From Mesorhizobium sp. M1D.F.Ca.ET.043.01.1.1 (GTDB lineage: Bacteria > Pseudomonadota > Alphaproteobacteria > Rhizobiales > Rhizobiaceae), in contig NZ_CP034444.1 of the NCBI RefSeq assembly GCF_003952385.1, forward strand, positions 2,046,001-2,110,000: a stretch of 64,000 bases of DNA, given 5' to 3'. The notes beneath the pieces were generated by a model. It was not told where the DNA came from. It saw only the letters and a list, made by a program, of their open reading frames with translations, and did not search any database. A program made the position numbers and the translations under genes. Positions within the stretch are counted from its first letter, which is position 1. The number at the start of each line of letters is the position of its first letter. Below are positions 22,682-31,001 of the stretch, piece after piece.

Positions 22682-23740
22682 TCAAGCCTGTGGTGGTTCT
22701 CCGGCATAGGCCCGGGCGATCAGTTCCCTGATTGGACCGCGCTCCAAGGTGCGCGGATTCCAATACGGATTTGCGAGCGCACGGTCGGTTGCGATATCGA
22801 TTCCGCTCTGCGGCATGCCGATGTCCGAAAGTGCACGTTTGGCCCCAATCTGTCCGGCGAGGTCATAGAGCGCCATCGCAGGATCGGCCTTCAGGATCGC
22901 ACGCAAATTGTCGACGACCGTCGGAATGGCAGGAGCGTTGTAGGCTAGCGCATGCGGCAACACGATCGTGTGGGTCTCCGCATGTGGCAGGTCGAAGGTG
23001 CCTCCCAAAGTGTGGCAGAGCTTGTGATGCAACGCCATTCCAACCGAGCCAAGACATATGCCACAGAGCCAGGCGCCATACAGCGCTTTCCACCGCGCCT
23101 CTGGGTCTTGCGGCCGTAGCGCAATGACCGGCAAAGCGTCAGCGAGAGCACCAATCGCTTCTTTCGCCATCAAGCTGATTACCGGATTGCTTTCCCGGGC
23201 ATAGAGGGCCTCAACCGCGTGTGCAATCGCGTTCATGCCGCTTGTTCCAGACATAGCGGCGGGAAGTGTCATCGTGAGCTCCACGTCATAGATGACAACC
23301 TCTGGCAGGACCTTCGGGCTCGATTGGGTAATCTTCGCACCGTCTTTGGTCTCACCAAGGATCGGGGTCATCTCCGAGCCAGCATAGGTTGTTGGGGCTA
23401 CGATCTGCGGCAAGTCGGTGCGCAGCGCGATTGCTTTGGCGAGTCCCGTGGTTGAGCCACCTCCAACTGCAACCAACCCGTCGATATTGAGATCGGCCAC
23501 CGTGCGCATCGCCTCTTCCGTGACCGAAACTGGCGTATGCATTGTTGCTTTTGCATAGACACCAGCAGCCCGTTCCCCGATTGACTCTGAAAGACGTAAG
23601 GCATCGGCCTCCTGCGGCGGGGTCGCCAGCACGAGAACGCGTTGCAGGCCCATCCGCTGGACCTCTTCCGGCAGGGTCGAGATCGTGCCGGAGCCGAAGA
23701 TCACTCGAGCAGGTTGGCCGTTATAGACGAACGTCTTCAT
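22682..23740 (-). CDS. Maleylacetate reductase
   Basis: 352 residues of the iron-type alcohol dehydrogenase superfamily. NAD-binding VGGGSTTGLAKA near residue 88 and the His-rich metal site HHKLCHTLGG with the later LPHAETH segment are present. The maleylacetate reductase subfamily reduces maleylacetate to 3-oxoadipate with NADH, linking the dioxygenase to PcaIJ/F. ATG 23740 is chosen because AGGA lies six bases upstream; ATG 23746 is directly behind the same AGGA and too close. Confidence 0.9.
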   Translation of the reverse strand: MKTFVYNGQPARVIFGSGTISTLPEEVQRMGLQRVLVLATPPQEADALRLSESIGERAAGVYAKATMHTPVSVTEEAMRTVADLNIDGLVAVGGGSTTGLAKAIALRTDLPQIVAPTTYAGSEMTPILGETKDGAKITQSSPKVLPEVVIYDVELTMTLPAAMSGTSGMNAIAHAVEALYARESNPVISLMAKEAIGALADALPVIALRPQDPEARWKALYGAWLCGICLGSVGMALHHKLCHTLGGTFDLPHAETHTIVLPHALAYNAPAIPTVVDNLRAILKADPAMALYDLAGQIGAKRALSDIGMPQSGIDIATDRALANPYWNPRTLERGPIRELIARAYAGEPPQA

Positions 23741-23756
23741 TGTCATTCCTTTCGCG

Positions 23757-24044
23757 TCAGAGGCGGTTGTCCACACGCATCAGAAAGGGATGGATGTTCA
23801 CGCTCTGCCAGACATTGGCCGAAGCGAATGGATCTGCAGCGTTAAAGGCCTTTACGTCGTCGATAGCGTTGGCCGAGAAAACGAAGAGCGATCCAATCAT
23901 GGTCACACCGTCCTGCGCGACCAACGGCCCGGAAATCACGGTCGCGACGGAACCGCTCGCAAGGTACGCCTTGTGCGCGTCGTAATTTGCAAGACGCCGC
24001 GGAAGTGCATCTGCATGGTCAAGGCAGTGAACGGCAAAGAGCAA
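23757..24044 (-). CDS. YciI-like small protein
   Basis: 95 residues, starting at TTG 24044 behind GGGAG. The sequence contains the YciI-type features HCLDH near residue 6, GPLVAQDGVTMIGSLFVF in the middle and the DPFASANVW segment with a His-Asp pair. YciI proteins share a ferredoxin-like fold with muconolactone isomerase and have been linked to dehydratase or isomerase steps in aromatic catabolism. It lies between an SDR and maleylacetate reductase; its reaction is unknown. Confidence 0.78.
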   Translation of the reverse strand: MLFAVHCLDHADALPRRLANYDAHKAYLASGSVATVISGPLVAQDGVTMIGSLFVFSANAIDDVKAFNAADPFASANVWQSVNIHPFLMRVDNRL

Positions 24045-24071
24045 CTTGTATCTCCCGAGTTTTCGATCGGT

Positions 24072-24794
24072 CTATGGCGCAGTGTAGCCGCCATCAATGA
24101 CGAGCTCGGCGCCAGTCATGAAGCTGGATTCGTCACTGGCCAGGAACAATGCGCCGTAGGCGATCTCTTCTGGTCTCCCGAGCCGCTTCATGGGTGTGAT
24201 ATTGACGATGGCCGCCGTGATGCTCGAATCCTGGGCGTCGATCATCGGCGTGCTGATAATCCCCGGGTGGATTGAATTGACGCGTATACCGTCGCCCACA
24301 TAGGTCAGAGCCGCGTTCTTACTCATATGCCGGACAGCGGCCTTGGACGCGGTATAGGCGGACACGCCTGCCGCTCCGGCAATTCCCCAGATCGACGACG
24401 TGTTGATAATTGACCCGCCGCCATTTGCCTTCATGTGAGGGATGACGACCTTCATTCCGTAGAATGGGCCAGTTTGATTGATGGCAATGACTTTGTTCCA
24501 GTCCTCGATCGCGATCTCTGCGATCCCCTCGTAGGACAGAACCGTCCCCGCATTGTTGAAAAGGATGTCGATCCTGCCGTCTTCAGCGATGATGGCTTCC
24601 ACGACGGCAGTCCAATTCTCAAACTCTGTAACGTCGAGCTTGTGTCGAACCACGCTCTTGCCGGTGGGTTCGTCATCGAAACTGAGATCGCATGCGTGGA
24701 CCTTCGCGCCTTCCCTCTCAAACAGCTCCACAGTAGCCTTGCCTATACCTCGTGCTCCGCCGGTTATGAGTGCCACCTTGTCCCTAAGACGCAT
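24072..24794 (-). CDS. Short-chain dehydrogenase/reductase
   Basis: 240 residues. TGGARGIG near residue 12, NNAG near 80, catalytic YTASK near 147, and a C-terminus MTGAELVIDGGYTAP, as in cyclohexanol/glucose-1-dehydrogenase-like SDRs. It belongs to the long operon starting at 28397 and precedes the YciI and maleylacetate reductase genes. Oxidation of a ring hydroxyl in the imported compound is a plausible role from context only. Confidence 0.86.
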   Translation of the reverse strand: MRLRDKVALITGGARGIGKATVELFEREGAKVHACDLSFDDEPTGKSVVRHKLDVTEFENWTAVVEAIIAEDGRIDILFNNAGTVLSYEGIAEIAIEDWNKVIAINQTGPFYGMKVVIPHMKANGGGSIINTSSIWGIAGAAGVSAYTASKAAVRHMSKNAALTYVGDGIRVNSIHPGIISTPMIDAQDSSITAAIVNITPMKRLGRPEEIAYGALFLASDESSFMTGAELVIDGGYTAP

Positions 24795-24827
24795 CGTCTT
24801 TTCTCCCGTGTCGTGCCGTGGACCGTT

Positions 24828-25832
24828 TCAATTGGCCTTGTCGGCTCCGCTTATTTTGCTGATGAAGAGCGCAACGAGGATGATCCCGCCTGTCGTGGCA
24901 TTGATCCAATATGCGGGGACTTGGGACAGGACCAACACGTCCTGGATCAGAACAAGGAGAAGCACACCCCCACACGCGCCAGCGATGGTACCGCGCCCGC
25001 CGTTCAAACTTACTCCGCCCAAGACAGCGGCTGCGAAGGCATTGAAGATCAGGTTCTGTCCGAGAGATGACGGGATTGACGCAATTCGTCCTGCCTGCAG
25101 CAACCCTGCCAGCGCCGCGAGGACGCCGGCTACCACGAATACGCCCATCAGAATTCGCTCCACCGGGATACCTGCGACCCGAGCTGCCTGTGGGTTGCCG
25201 CCAACCGCGTAGAGCATCCTCCCGATCCTGTGCCGGGACATGAATACGGTGAGAATGATCAGCAAGCCGACGGCGACCAAGAAGGAGACCGGCGCTCCCA
25301 GAGCAGTCGCTTCTCCGGGATATGTCAGAAGCGGAGGCAAATCAGAAAGAGTTTCGCCACGTGTCAGCCCGAGGCTGATGCCGCGCAGCAGGATCAGGGT
25401 GGCCAAGGTGGCGATGAAGGCGTTGAACTTGAGATAGACCACCAAGATGCCGTTGAATGCACCGATCACTGCGCCCGTTAGGAAAATTGCGATAAGCGCC
25501 AGGAACGGAGAGCCTGCGAGGTTCAGGCCACTACCGCCTGCATCGAGAAGGCAATAGACGCCGACCATAGGCGCTAGCCCAAAAGTGGATTCAAGCGACA
25601 AGTCGAACTTGCCGGCGATGAGAACCACGGTCAGGCCCATGGTGAGAATCCCAAGCTCACTGGCCTGCTGCACCACGCCATAAAAATTGTCGTAAGACAG
25701 GAAAGACGAGTTCAGCGCGGCGCCGACGATCATGACGACGACCAGGACCGGCAAGATTGCCCATTCCGGCTGGAGCAGATCGCTCAGAACCCTTTTTGGC
25801 GCGACCGCGCCTGCGATTGGGTTGTGTGTCAT
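24828..25832 (-). CDS. Sugar-type ABC importer permease
   Basis: 334 residues of the RbsC family with about eight to ten hydrophobic helices. The GKFDLSLESTFGLAPMVG segment near residue 75 is the conserved CUT2 permease motif. Its ATG overlaps the stop of the upstream ATPase gene (ATGA). It forms the membrane channel of the second importer. Confidence 0.88.
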   Translation of the reverse strand: MTHNPIAGAVAPKRVLSDLLQPEWAILPVLVVVMIVGAALNSSFLSYDNFYGVVQQASELGILTMGLTVVLIAGKFDLSLESTFGLAPMVGVYCLLDAGGSGLNLAGSPFLALIAIFLTGAVIGAFNGILVVYLKFNAFIATLATLILLRGISLGLTRGETLSDLPPLLTYPGEATALGAPVSFLVAVGLLIILTVFMSRHRIGRMLYAVGGNPQAARVAGIPVERILMGVFVVAGVLAALAGLLQAGRIASIPSSLGQNLIFNAFAAAVLGGVSLNGGRGTIAGACGGVLLLVLIQDVLVLSQVPAYWINATTGGIILVALFISKISGADKAN

Positions 25833-26557
25833 GGTAACTCCGGAGACAGATGGAACCCTTCCATTGCGGACACGAGCTCTTCCTCGCTCATCCCGCTTTT
25901 TTCGATGACTTTTCGCCCGCGAACCCAGACTTGGACACGATCGCAGAACGCAAGTTCCTCGGGTTCGTCGCTGACGAGGACAACGGCCAATCCCTCCCGA
26001 CGGTGCCGTTCGACAATCTCGAGGATGGTGGCCTTCGAGGCGATGTCGACGCCGGCGGTTGGGTGGAAGAGGATCAGCACGGATGGGTTGCTGCTGAGCG
26101 CCGACCCCAGCAACACCTTTTGCTGGTTGCCACCACTCAATTCTCCGACGCCTTGCTTGATCGAATGACAGACAATTCCGAGATCTGCGCGATTGTCTTC
26201 CGCAAATTTTTTGCGAGCCCGCCGGTCAATGAGAACGCGTTTCGAAAATGCTTTGAGGGACGGTAGAGTGATGTTGTCCTCGATGGACATTGAGCCGACG
26301 AGGCCGGTTTTGATGCGATCCTCCGGCAAAAGCGCCATGCCTCGCGCGACCGCTGTCCCAGGATTCCAAGGCTTGGGAACGGTTTTACCGTTCAGCACAA
26401 TCTCGCCCGACCACCTCGAAACGTGTCCCGCCAATGCGAGCGCCATATGGCGAGAACCTGAGCCAGAATGTCCGGCCAATCCGACGACCTCTCCAGCGCG
26501 GAGCGAGAGATCAAGGGCATCCTGGCAAGCGCCCACCTTAACTTGCGCCTTGAGCAC
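25829..26557 (-). CDS. ABC importer ATPase, second domain on a separate gene, degenerate Walker B
   Basis: 242 residues starting at GTG 26557, which overlaps the stop of the first ATPase gene as TAGTG. It corresponds to the C-terminal domain of RbsA/MglA-type double ATPases: Walker A-like GHSGSGSRH near residue 31 (lysine missing) and a perfect signature LSGGNQQKV near 138. Walker B reads LILFHPTAG, with Phe-His in place of the usual Asp-Glu. The domain therefore looks catalytically inactive, as is partly true for the second site of this family. Either a natural split or an old frameshift in the linker explains the separate gene. Confidence 0.82.
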   Translation of the reverse strand: MLKAQVKVGACQDALDLSLRAGEVVGLAGHSGSGSRHMALALAGHVSRWSGEIVLNGKTVPKPWNPGTAVARGMALLPEDRIKTGLVGSMSIEDNITLPSLKAFSKRVLIDRRARKKFAEDNRADLGIVCHSIKQGVGELSGGNQQKVLLGSALSSNPSVLILFHPTAGVDIASKATILEIVERHRREGLAVVLVSDEPEELAFCDRVQVWVRGRKVIEKSGMSEEELVSAMEGFHLSPELP

Positions 26558-27381
26558 TACAGGGGTCTTGGGGGGAGCGCCGGCCGCGCTACGTGCTCGC
26601 TGGCCGTTAAAGCGATGCCGGTCGCCTCATCCCCTACCATGGCTGACACGATCTGGCCAGTAGAGAGCTTTTGCGCGTCTCCATGCAAAACATCGCGACC
26701 GTTGCGGAGCACAGTCACGGCGTCACAGACGCGCGGCACCTCATCCAAGTGGTGCGAGATAAAAAGGAAGGTCACCCCTCGCTCTCGAAGTTCATTAACC
26801 CGCGTTATAAGCTGATCGATCTCGCTTGTGATAAGCTGAGCAGTCGGTTCATCGAGGATAACGAACCGCGACCCCTGGCTGAGGGCGCGCGCTATCTCCA
26901 CCATTTGCGCTTCCCCGACGCCGAGGTCTCTGACCTGCGTAGTGGGGAGGATGGGAATGTTCCAGCTCTCCAGGGCCGCTGCAGCTTCCCGGTTCAAGGC
27001 GCGCCAGGAAATCATCCGTTTGCCTTGGTAGCGCCCAAGGTAGAGATTCTCGGCGACGCTGAGGTCTGGAACGAGAGTTCGATGCTGATAGACGCAGGCT
27101 ACCGCCTCGCGCCACGCATTTCGATCGCTCAGCGCCGGCGGCGCTGAGCCATTCAGCAAGAAGGTCCCGGAATCGATCGCCCTCAGGCCCGTGAGGACTG
27201 ATACGAGGGTAGACTTGCCCGCGCCATTGCGGCCGATCAGGCCATGCGACTCGCCCCGTCTAATCTCGATGGACAACCCATTGAGAGCGGTGGTCCCGCC
27301 GAAGCGTTTGACGGCGCCGTCGATCTTGACGATCTGCTCGGACGCCGCCGACGCATTCGAATATTCGGGGCGGGCGGCCAT
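26557..27381 (-). CDS. ABC importer ATPase, first domain on a separate gene
   Basis: 274 residues equal to the N-terminal half of an RbsA-type sugar ATPase: Walker A GRNGAGKST near residue 51, a signature region LGVGEAQMVEIARALS and an intact Walker B FVILDEPTAQL. A full-length family member is about 500 residues with both halves in one chain; here the chain stops in the inter-domain linker and the second half restarts in another frame. This half carries the functional hydrolysis site. Confidence 0.85.
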   Translation of the reverse strand: MAARPEYSNASAASEQIVKIDGAVKRFGGTTALNGLSIEIRRGESHGLIGRNGAGKSTLVSVLTGLRAIDSGTFLLNGSAPPALSDRNAWREAVACVYQHRTLVPDLSVAENLYLGRYQGKRMISWRALNREAAAALESWNIPILPTTQVRDLGVGEAQMVEIARALSQGSRFVILDEPTAQLITSEIDQLITRVNELRERGVTFLFISHHLDEVPRVCDAVTVLRNGRDVLHGDAQKLSTGQIVSAMVGDEATGIALTASEHVARPALPPRPL

Positions 27382-27383
27382 GA

Positions 27384-28397
27384 CTACTTCGCGTTGCCCC
27401 AGAGGGTTTTGTCGTCGACATTTGCTTTGGTGATAATCGGCGAGGGCAGTTCGTCGACGAAATACGCGCCGTCCCTCACGACCGTGCTGCCGTGATCGGT
27501 CGGGCCTTCTTTCATCGGCTTTCCCTCGAGTGCAGCATTGAGATACTCGACGCCGTGCTTGGCGTAGTCCACGACAGGCTGAGAAATGGTGGCGTCCAGG
27601 AAACCCGCGCGAATTGCCTTCAGGGCACCCGAGCCGCCGTCGATGGCAACCATGGCGATGTGTCCCGACTCGCCAGCCGGAACGAGGCGGCCACGGGACT
27701 TCAGCGCCGAAGAAACCGGATCATAGTAGAGGGTGTCCGTTGCCAGATAGATGCCGGCGATGTCAGGATTGCCGCTCATGACGGTGAGCGCAACGTTCGC
27801 GCTTGTCGGACCGTCCCAGTTGGCGGTCTGTTCAATGATTTTTGCGTCGGAGGCTTTTTTGAACGCCTTGTCGAAGCCGTCCTTGCGATTGCGGCCGTTG
27901 GTGGTCGTCAGCGCTCCGGTGATTTGTAGAACAGTGCCTTTCTTGTCGCCCATGGCGGCTTTGAGAGCTTCAGCTGCGCGCGCTCCCATCTCGAGATTGT
28001 CGGCACGCACAACGGCGTAAACCTCGCCGGCGGCAGGCTTATCGTCGACGATGACCACCGGAACCTTGCGGCTCTTTGCGTAGTCGAGCGCTGGCTTGAT
28101 GGCGGCGCGATCCACGACGCCGGCCAGGATCACGTTTGCGCCAGCACTGATCAGGTTGCGGAAATCCGTTACCTGCTGGCTCGCGTCCCTGTTTGCGTTC
28201 GTCGTTTGCACGACCTCTCCACCGACCGACGTGGCCCCATCGGTGGCTGCGTTCACCAGAACGGTGAAGAACGGAGTGTTGAGCGTAGGCATTGAGAGGC
28301 CGAGCTTCATTTTCTCGGCCGCATAACATTGCGACGCGAATGCAGCCGCTGAGACGAGCAGCGTCGTGGTGAGCATTGATCTGTGCAGCTTATTCAC
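27384..28397 (-). CDS. Periplasmic sugar-type binding protein of the second ABC importer
   Basis: 337 residues. A ~26-residue signal peptide ends at CYA, followed by a Peripla_BP_4 domain (KLGLSMPTLNTPFF, then DNLEMGARAAEALKAAMG in the hinge region). It opens the ten-gene minus-strand run SBP-ATPase-ATPase-permease-SDR-YciI-maleylacetate reductase-pcaI-pcaJ-pcaF with tight spacing, so uptake and the lower aromatic pathway appear co-transcribed. Ligand unknown. Confidence 0.88.
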   Translation of the reverse strand: MNKLHRSMLTTTLLVSAAAFASQCYAAEKMKLGLSMPTLNTPFFTVLVNAATDGATSVGGEVVQTTNANRDASQQVTDFRNLISAGANVILAGVVDRAAIKPALDYAKSRKVPVVIVDDKPAAGEVYAVVRADNLEMGARAAEALKAAMGDKKGTVLQITGALTTTNGRNRKDGFDKAFKKASDAKIIEQTANWDGPTSANVALTVMSGNPDIAGIYLATDTLYYDPVSSALKSRGRLVPAGESGHIAMVAIDGGSGALKAIRAGFLDATISQPVVDYAKHGVEYLNAALEGKPMKEGPTDHGSTVVRDGAYFVDELPSPIITKANVDDKTLWGNAK

Positions 28398-28463
28398 AAT
28401 CTACCTCCCTTGATGGCTCTAGATTCATGCCATTCCCATCAGGTGGGATAAAGGCGATGGATA

Positions 28464-28494
28464 GGGAAACAGTGTTGCTCCCAACGCAAAAAGC
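28464..28494 (-). promoter_or_regulatory. Operator-like motif, copy B
   Basis: Read on the minus strand toward the binding-protein gene at 28397: GCTTTTTGCG, a six-base spacer, GCAA and CACTGTTTCCC. Same orientation relative to its gene as copy A, and gap-free alignment with copy A over 50 bp (28445-28494). Confidence 0.6.
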
Positions 28495-28575
28495 CCACAG
28501 AAAGGCCTGAGGAGTAGGCGGTTAGTGTCGGGCGGCCACTGGCGTCGGCAGTCCCCGGCCACCCCCCGCCACACC

Positions 28576-28606
28576 GCTTATTGCGAAAACTGCAAAAGTG
28601 TTTCTT
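28576..28606 (+). promoter_or_regulatory. Operator-like motif, copy C
   Basis: On the plus strand, GCTTATTGCG, six bases, GCAA then AAGTGTTTCTT, facing the TIM-barrel gene at 28680. Copies B and C sit back to back in the 280-bp divergent region and likely serve both directions. Confidence 0.58.
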
Positions 28607-28679
28607 AAACGCTTCCCTTTCTTTCTAAATTCGGCATGATATTCCCTTGGGCAGGCGGGACGGGGCTGCCAAAATTTCA

Positions 28680-29558
28680 ATGATAGGATGCAACATCGTG
28701 GCTCAAGACGTTGAACTCCTGATCTCGTATTTTGCCCTTTCGGGCGACGTTTATCCTCTCGGCCCTGTCGAGATCAGCCCGTTTCCATTCAAGGACAGGG
28801 TAGAGGCAGCAGCGCGAGCCGGCTTCAAAGGCTTCGGACTTCACTATGAGGACACGATAGCCACGCAGAGCAAAATTGGCTTTGCCGAGATGAAGCGCAT
28901 CCTCAACGCAAACGGGATGAAATATCTCGAAATCGAGTTCTTGTTGAACTGGTATCGTAACGACGAGAAGCGGAAGGAGTCGGATAAATTCCGCCGCCAG
29001 TTGTTCGATGTCGCCGCAGAGCTCGGTATGCGCGATATCAAGATCGGCCCCGGTTTTCACGAACAGACTGCGGATGTCCCGCTTATGGCGGCTGAGTTCG
29101 CAAAACTGTGCCAAGAGGCGGCGGTCTATGGCGCAGATATCGTGTTGGAGATCATGCCTTGGTCGAACGTTCGCACGATCGAGACTGGCCTTGCCATTGT
29201 AAGCGAGGCAGACCAACCGAACGGCGGCCTGCTTGTCGACATCTGGCATCTGGCACGCGGGGGGATTCCGTTCAGCGATATCCGCAAGATCCCGACCCGC
29301 TTTATCAAAGCGGTAGAAGTTGACGACGCCATGAAAGTGCCGCCGGTTGACGACCTTTGGGAAGACACCATCCATCATCGCGAACTCTGCGGTGAGGGAG
29401 AGCTCGATGTCCCGGCGTTCTTGCGAGAAATTCGGGCCGCTGGTTACAAAGGCGTCTACGGGACAGAAATCCTGTCGGCACGCCACCGCAAACTGGGCCT
29501 CGATGAAATGGCAAAGCGCGTGTTCGACAGCACGATGGCACAATTCGCGGAGCTGTAA
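28680..29558 (+). CDS. TIM-barrel sugar isomerase/epimerase-like protein (IolE-type superfamily)
   Basis: 292 residues from ATG 28680; a TTG at 28647 is an alternative. AP-endonuclease-2 type TIM barrel: the segments FKGFGLHYED (about 42), DIKIGPGFHEQ, DIVLEIMPW, LLVDIWHLARGG and a late GVYGTEIL carry the acidic and histidine metal ligands expected at strand ends. Members isomerise, epimerise or dehydrate sugars and cyclitols (IolE, KguE, 3-dehydroshikimate dehydratase). The shared operator links it to both importer operons, so it is a candidate for the ring-modifying or dehydrating step. Confidence 0.8.
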   Translation: MIGCNIVAQDVELLISYFALSGDVYPLGPVEISPFPFKDRVEAAARAGFKGFGLHYEDTIATQSKIGFAEMKRILNANGMKYLEIEFLLNWYRNDEKRKESDKFRRQLFDVAAELGMRDIKIGPGFHEQTADVPLMAAEFAKLCQEAAVYGADIVLEIMPWSNVRTIETGLAIVSEADQPNGGLLVDIWHLARGGIPFSDIRKIPTRFIKAVEVDDAMKVPPVDDLWEDTIHHRELCGEGELDVPAFLREIRAAGYKGVYGTEILSARHRKLGLDEMAKRVFDSTMAQFAEL

Positions 29559-30174
29559 ATTGCCGGCCTGCGTGATCAACGGGCAGGTTGAAGGTCGTGA
29601 TGACCTGGGCATGCCCGAGACAGCGTTTCGGCAGCAAGCCAGGCGCGCGCATCACGTGCAAGCATAACTGGACCACGTCGATAGCTTCTGACTGGCTGTT
29701 TTCAGCAGGCCGAGCTTGCCGGTATGTGACTGGTAACGCAAGGAGTTTCGCGATGTAGACCCTACCGCTTTCCGCGACGAGCACAAGGTGCCTTCGCGAC
29801 CAACGGCGCAGGGCTGCCTTCGTGGCTAGCGGCATTCAAGAGGGTGCGGCAGCGCGTCCCGGGTTGATCCGCCGCCTGAGGCAAGCGTCGGGCGGCGCGA
29901 TGGTCGCGCTGTGCGTCGGCCTCGGCTCTCGCGAAGCACCCTCCTGCTGAACTTTGAATCCGATCGGTTGGGCATCTCTCCGTGTAGGCGGGTGAGCTTG
30001 CGGAAGCAGATGGAAGGCCGCGAACCAGCTTCGGTCATTGCACCAGGCGATGTCTCAGCAGGCGCGGCACCACAGTTAGACAAGCGTGAGTTCGACTGAC
30101 TCGCCGTGAATCAACGCACGGTAAAAGCCATGTCAGCCCAGAATGAAACCCGTTCATGGAAGGAAAACCAGCCC
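29559..30174. other. Gene-free stretch between two TIM-barrel genes
   Basis: About 600 bp without a gene I can support. Frames are open on both strands but none resembles a known family, and no operator copy, nod box or clear terminator was found. It may contain decayed coding sequence. Confidence 0.4.
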
Positions 30175-30987
30175 ATGGGCCAAGCATCGCCCCGCTTTGC
30201 ACTCGATCATATGGCGACACCCGGACTTGACGTCAGGGCACTTTTCGCTTTTGCCCGCGACCAGGGCCTGACCGATGTCCAGATCCGCAGCCAGCTGTGC
30301 GGTAACGATATTGCACTCGGCATGCCCGCTGCAGACGTCCGGTCTGCCGCCGCCGAGGCGGGCGTTGGGATTATTTCCGTCAATGCCCTGCAGCGCTTCA
30401 ATGAGTGGACACCCGCCCGCAAGGCCGAGGCGAGCAAGCTCGCCGATTATGCGGCGGCCTGCGGAGCCAAGATGCTCATGTTAGTGCCGGTCAACGACGG
30501 CTCATGGCCTGCCAATGGCGAGCGCCGAGGCGATCTCCGCGTCGCCTTGAAGGCGCTCAAGCCGATCCTCCAGTCGCGCGGTCTGATCGGTCTCATCGAG
30601 CCGCTGGGCTTCCAAACCTGCTCGCTTCGATCGAAGCACGAAGCGGCTAAGGCCATTGCCGCGATTGATGGCCAGTCAGTCTTCCGCCTCGTGCACGACA
30701 CGTTCCACCACACGCTCGCCGGGGAGACGTTCTTCTCCTGCGACCTGACCGGTCTTGTGCACATTTCAAGAGTGAACGATCCAATTCACTGGATTTACCC
30801 GGATCGCGTCCTAGCCGGTTCCGACAATGGCAGCCAGATCCGGGCCCTGCTTGATGGCGGTTATGGGGGCCCCTTCTCATTGGCATCCTTTGTCGACGCA
30901 ACCGACCCGCTGGAGGACCTCGCAGGCTCACTTGCAGCGAGCATTGATCTAGTCCGACACGGACTATTGACGCGAGTGGCGGCGTAA
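30175..30987 (+). CDS. TIM-barrel isomerase/epimerase-like protein
   Basis: 270 residues from ATG 30175 (MGQASPRFALDHMATPGLDV), with AAGGA upstream; GTG 30106 would give 293. The protein shows the xylose-isomerase-like barrel features: DVQIRSQLCGND near residue 40, MLMLVPVNDGSW near 103, a glutamate in LIGLIEPLGFQT near 143, a LVHDTFHH histidine pair near 175 and GLVHISRVND near 193. Such proteins act on sugars or hydroxypyruvate-like substrates. It ends 14 bp from the convergent nodD1 gene, marking the border of the catabolic island. Confidence 0.76.
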   Translation: MGQASPRFALDHMATPGLDVRALFAFARDQGLTDVQIRSQLCGNDIALGMPAADVRSAAAEAGVGIISVNALQRFNEWTPARKAEASKLADYAAACGAKMLMLVPVNDGSWPANGERRGDLRVALKALKPILQSRGLIGLIEPLGFQTCSLRSKHEAAKAIAAIDGQSVFRLVHDTFHHTLAGETFFSCDLTGLVHISRVNDPIHWIYPDRVLAGSDNGSQIRALLDGGYGGPFSLASFVDATDPLEDLAGSLAASIDLVRHGLLTRVAA

Positions 30988-31001
30988 GACGCGGGAGTAA
31001 A

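Noticed and set aside
30106..30174. GTG start at 30106 for the TIM-barrel gene
   Set aside because: The first 23 residues (NQRTVKAMSAQNETRSWKEN) are not part of the fold, and ATG 30175 has an AAGGA site and begins directly before the barrel.
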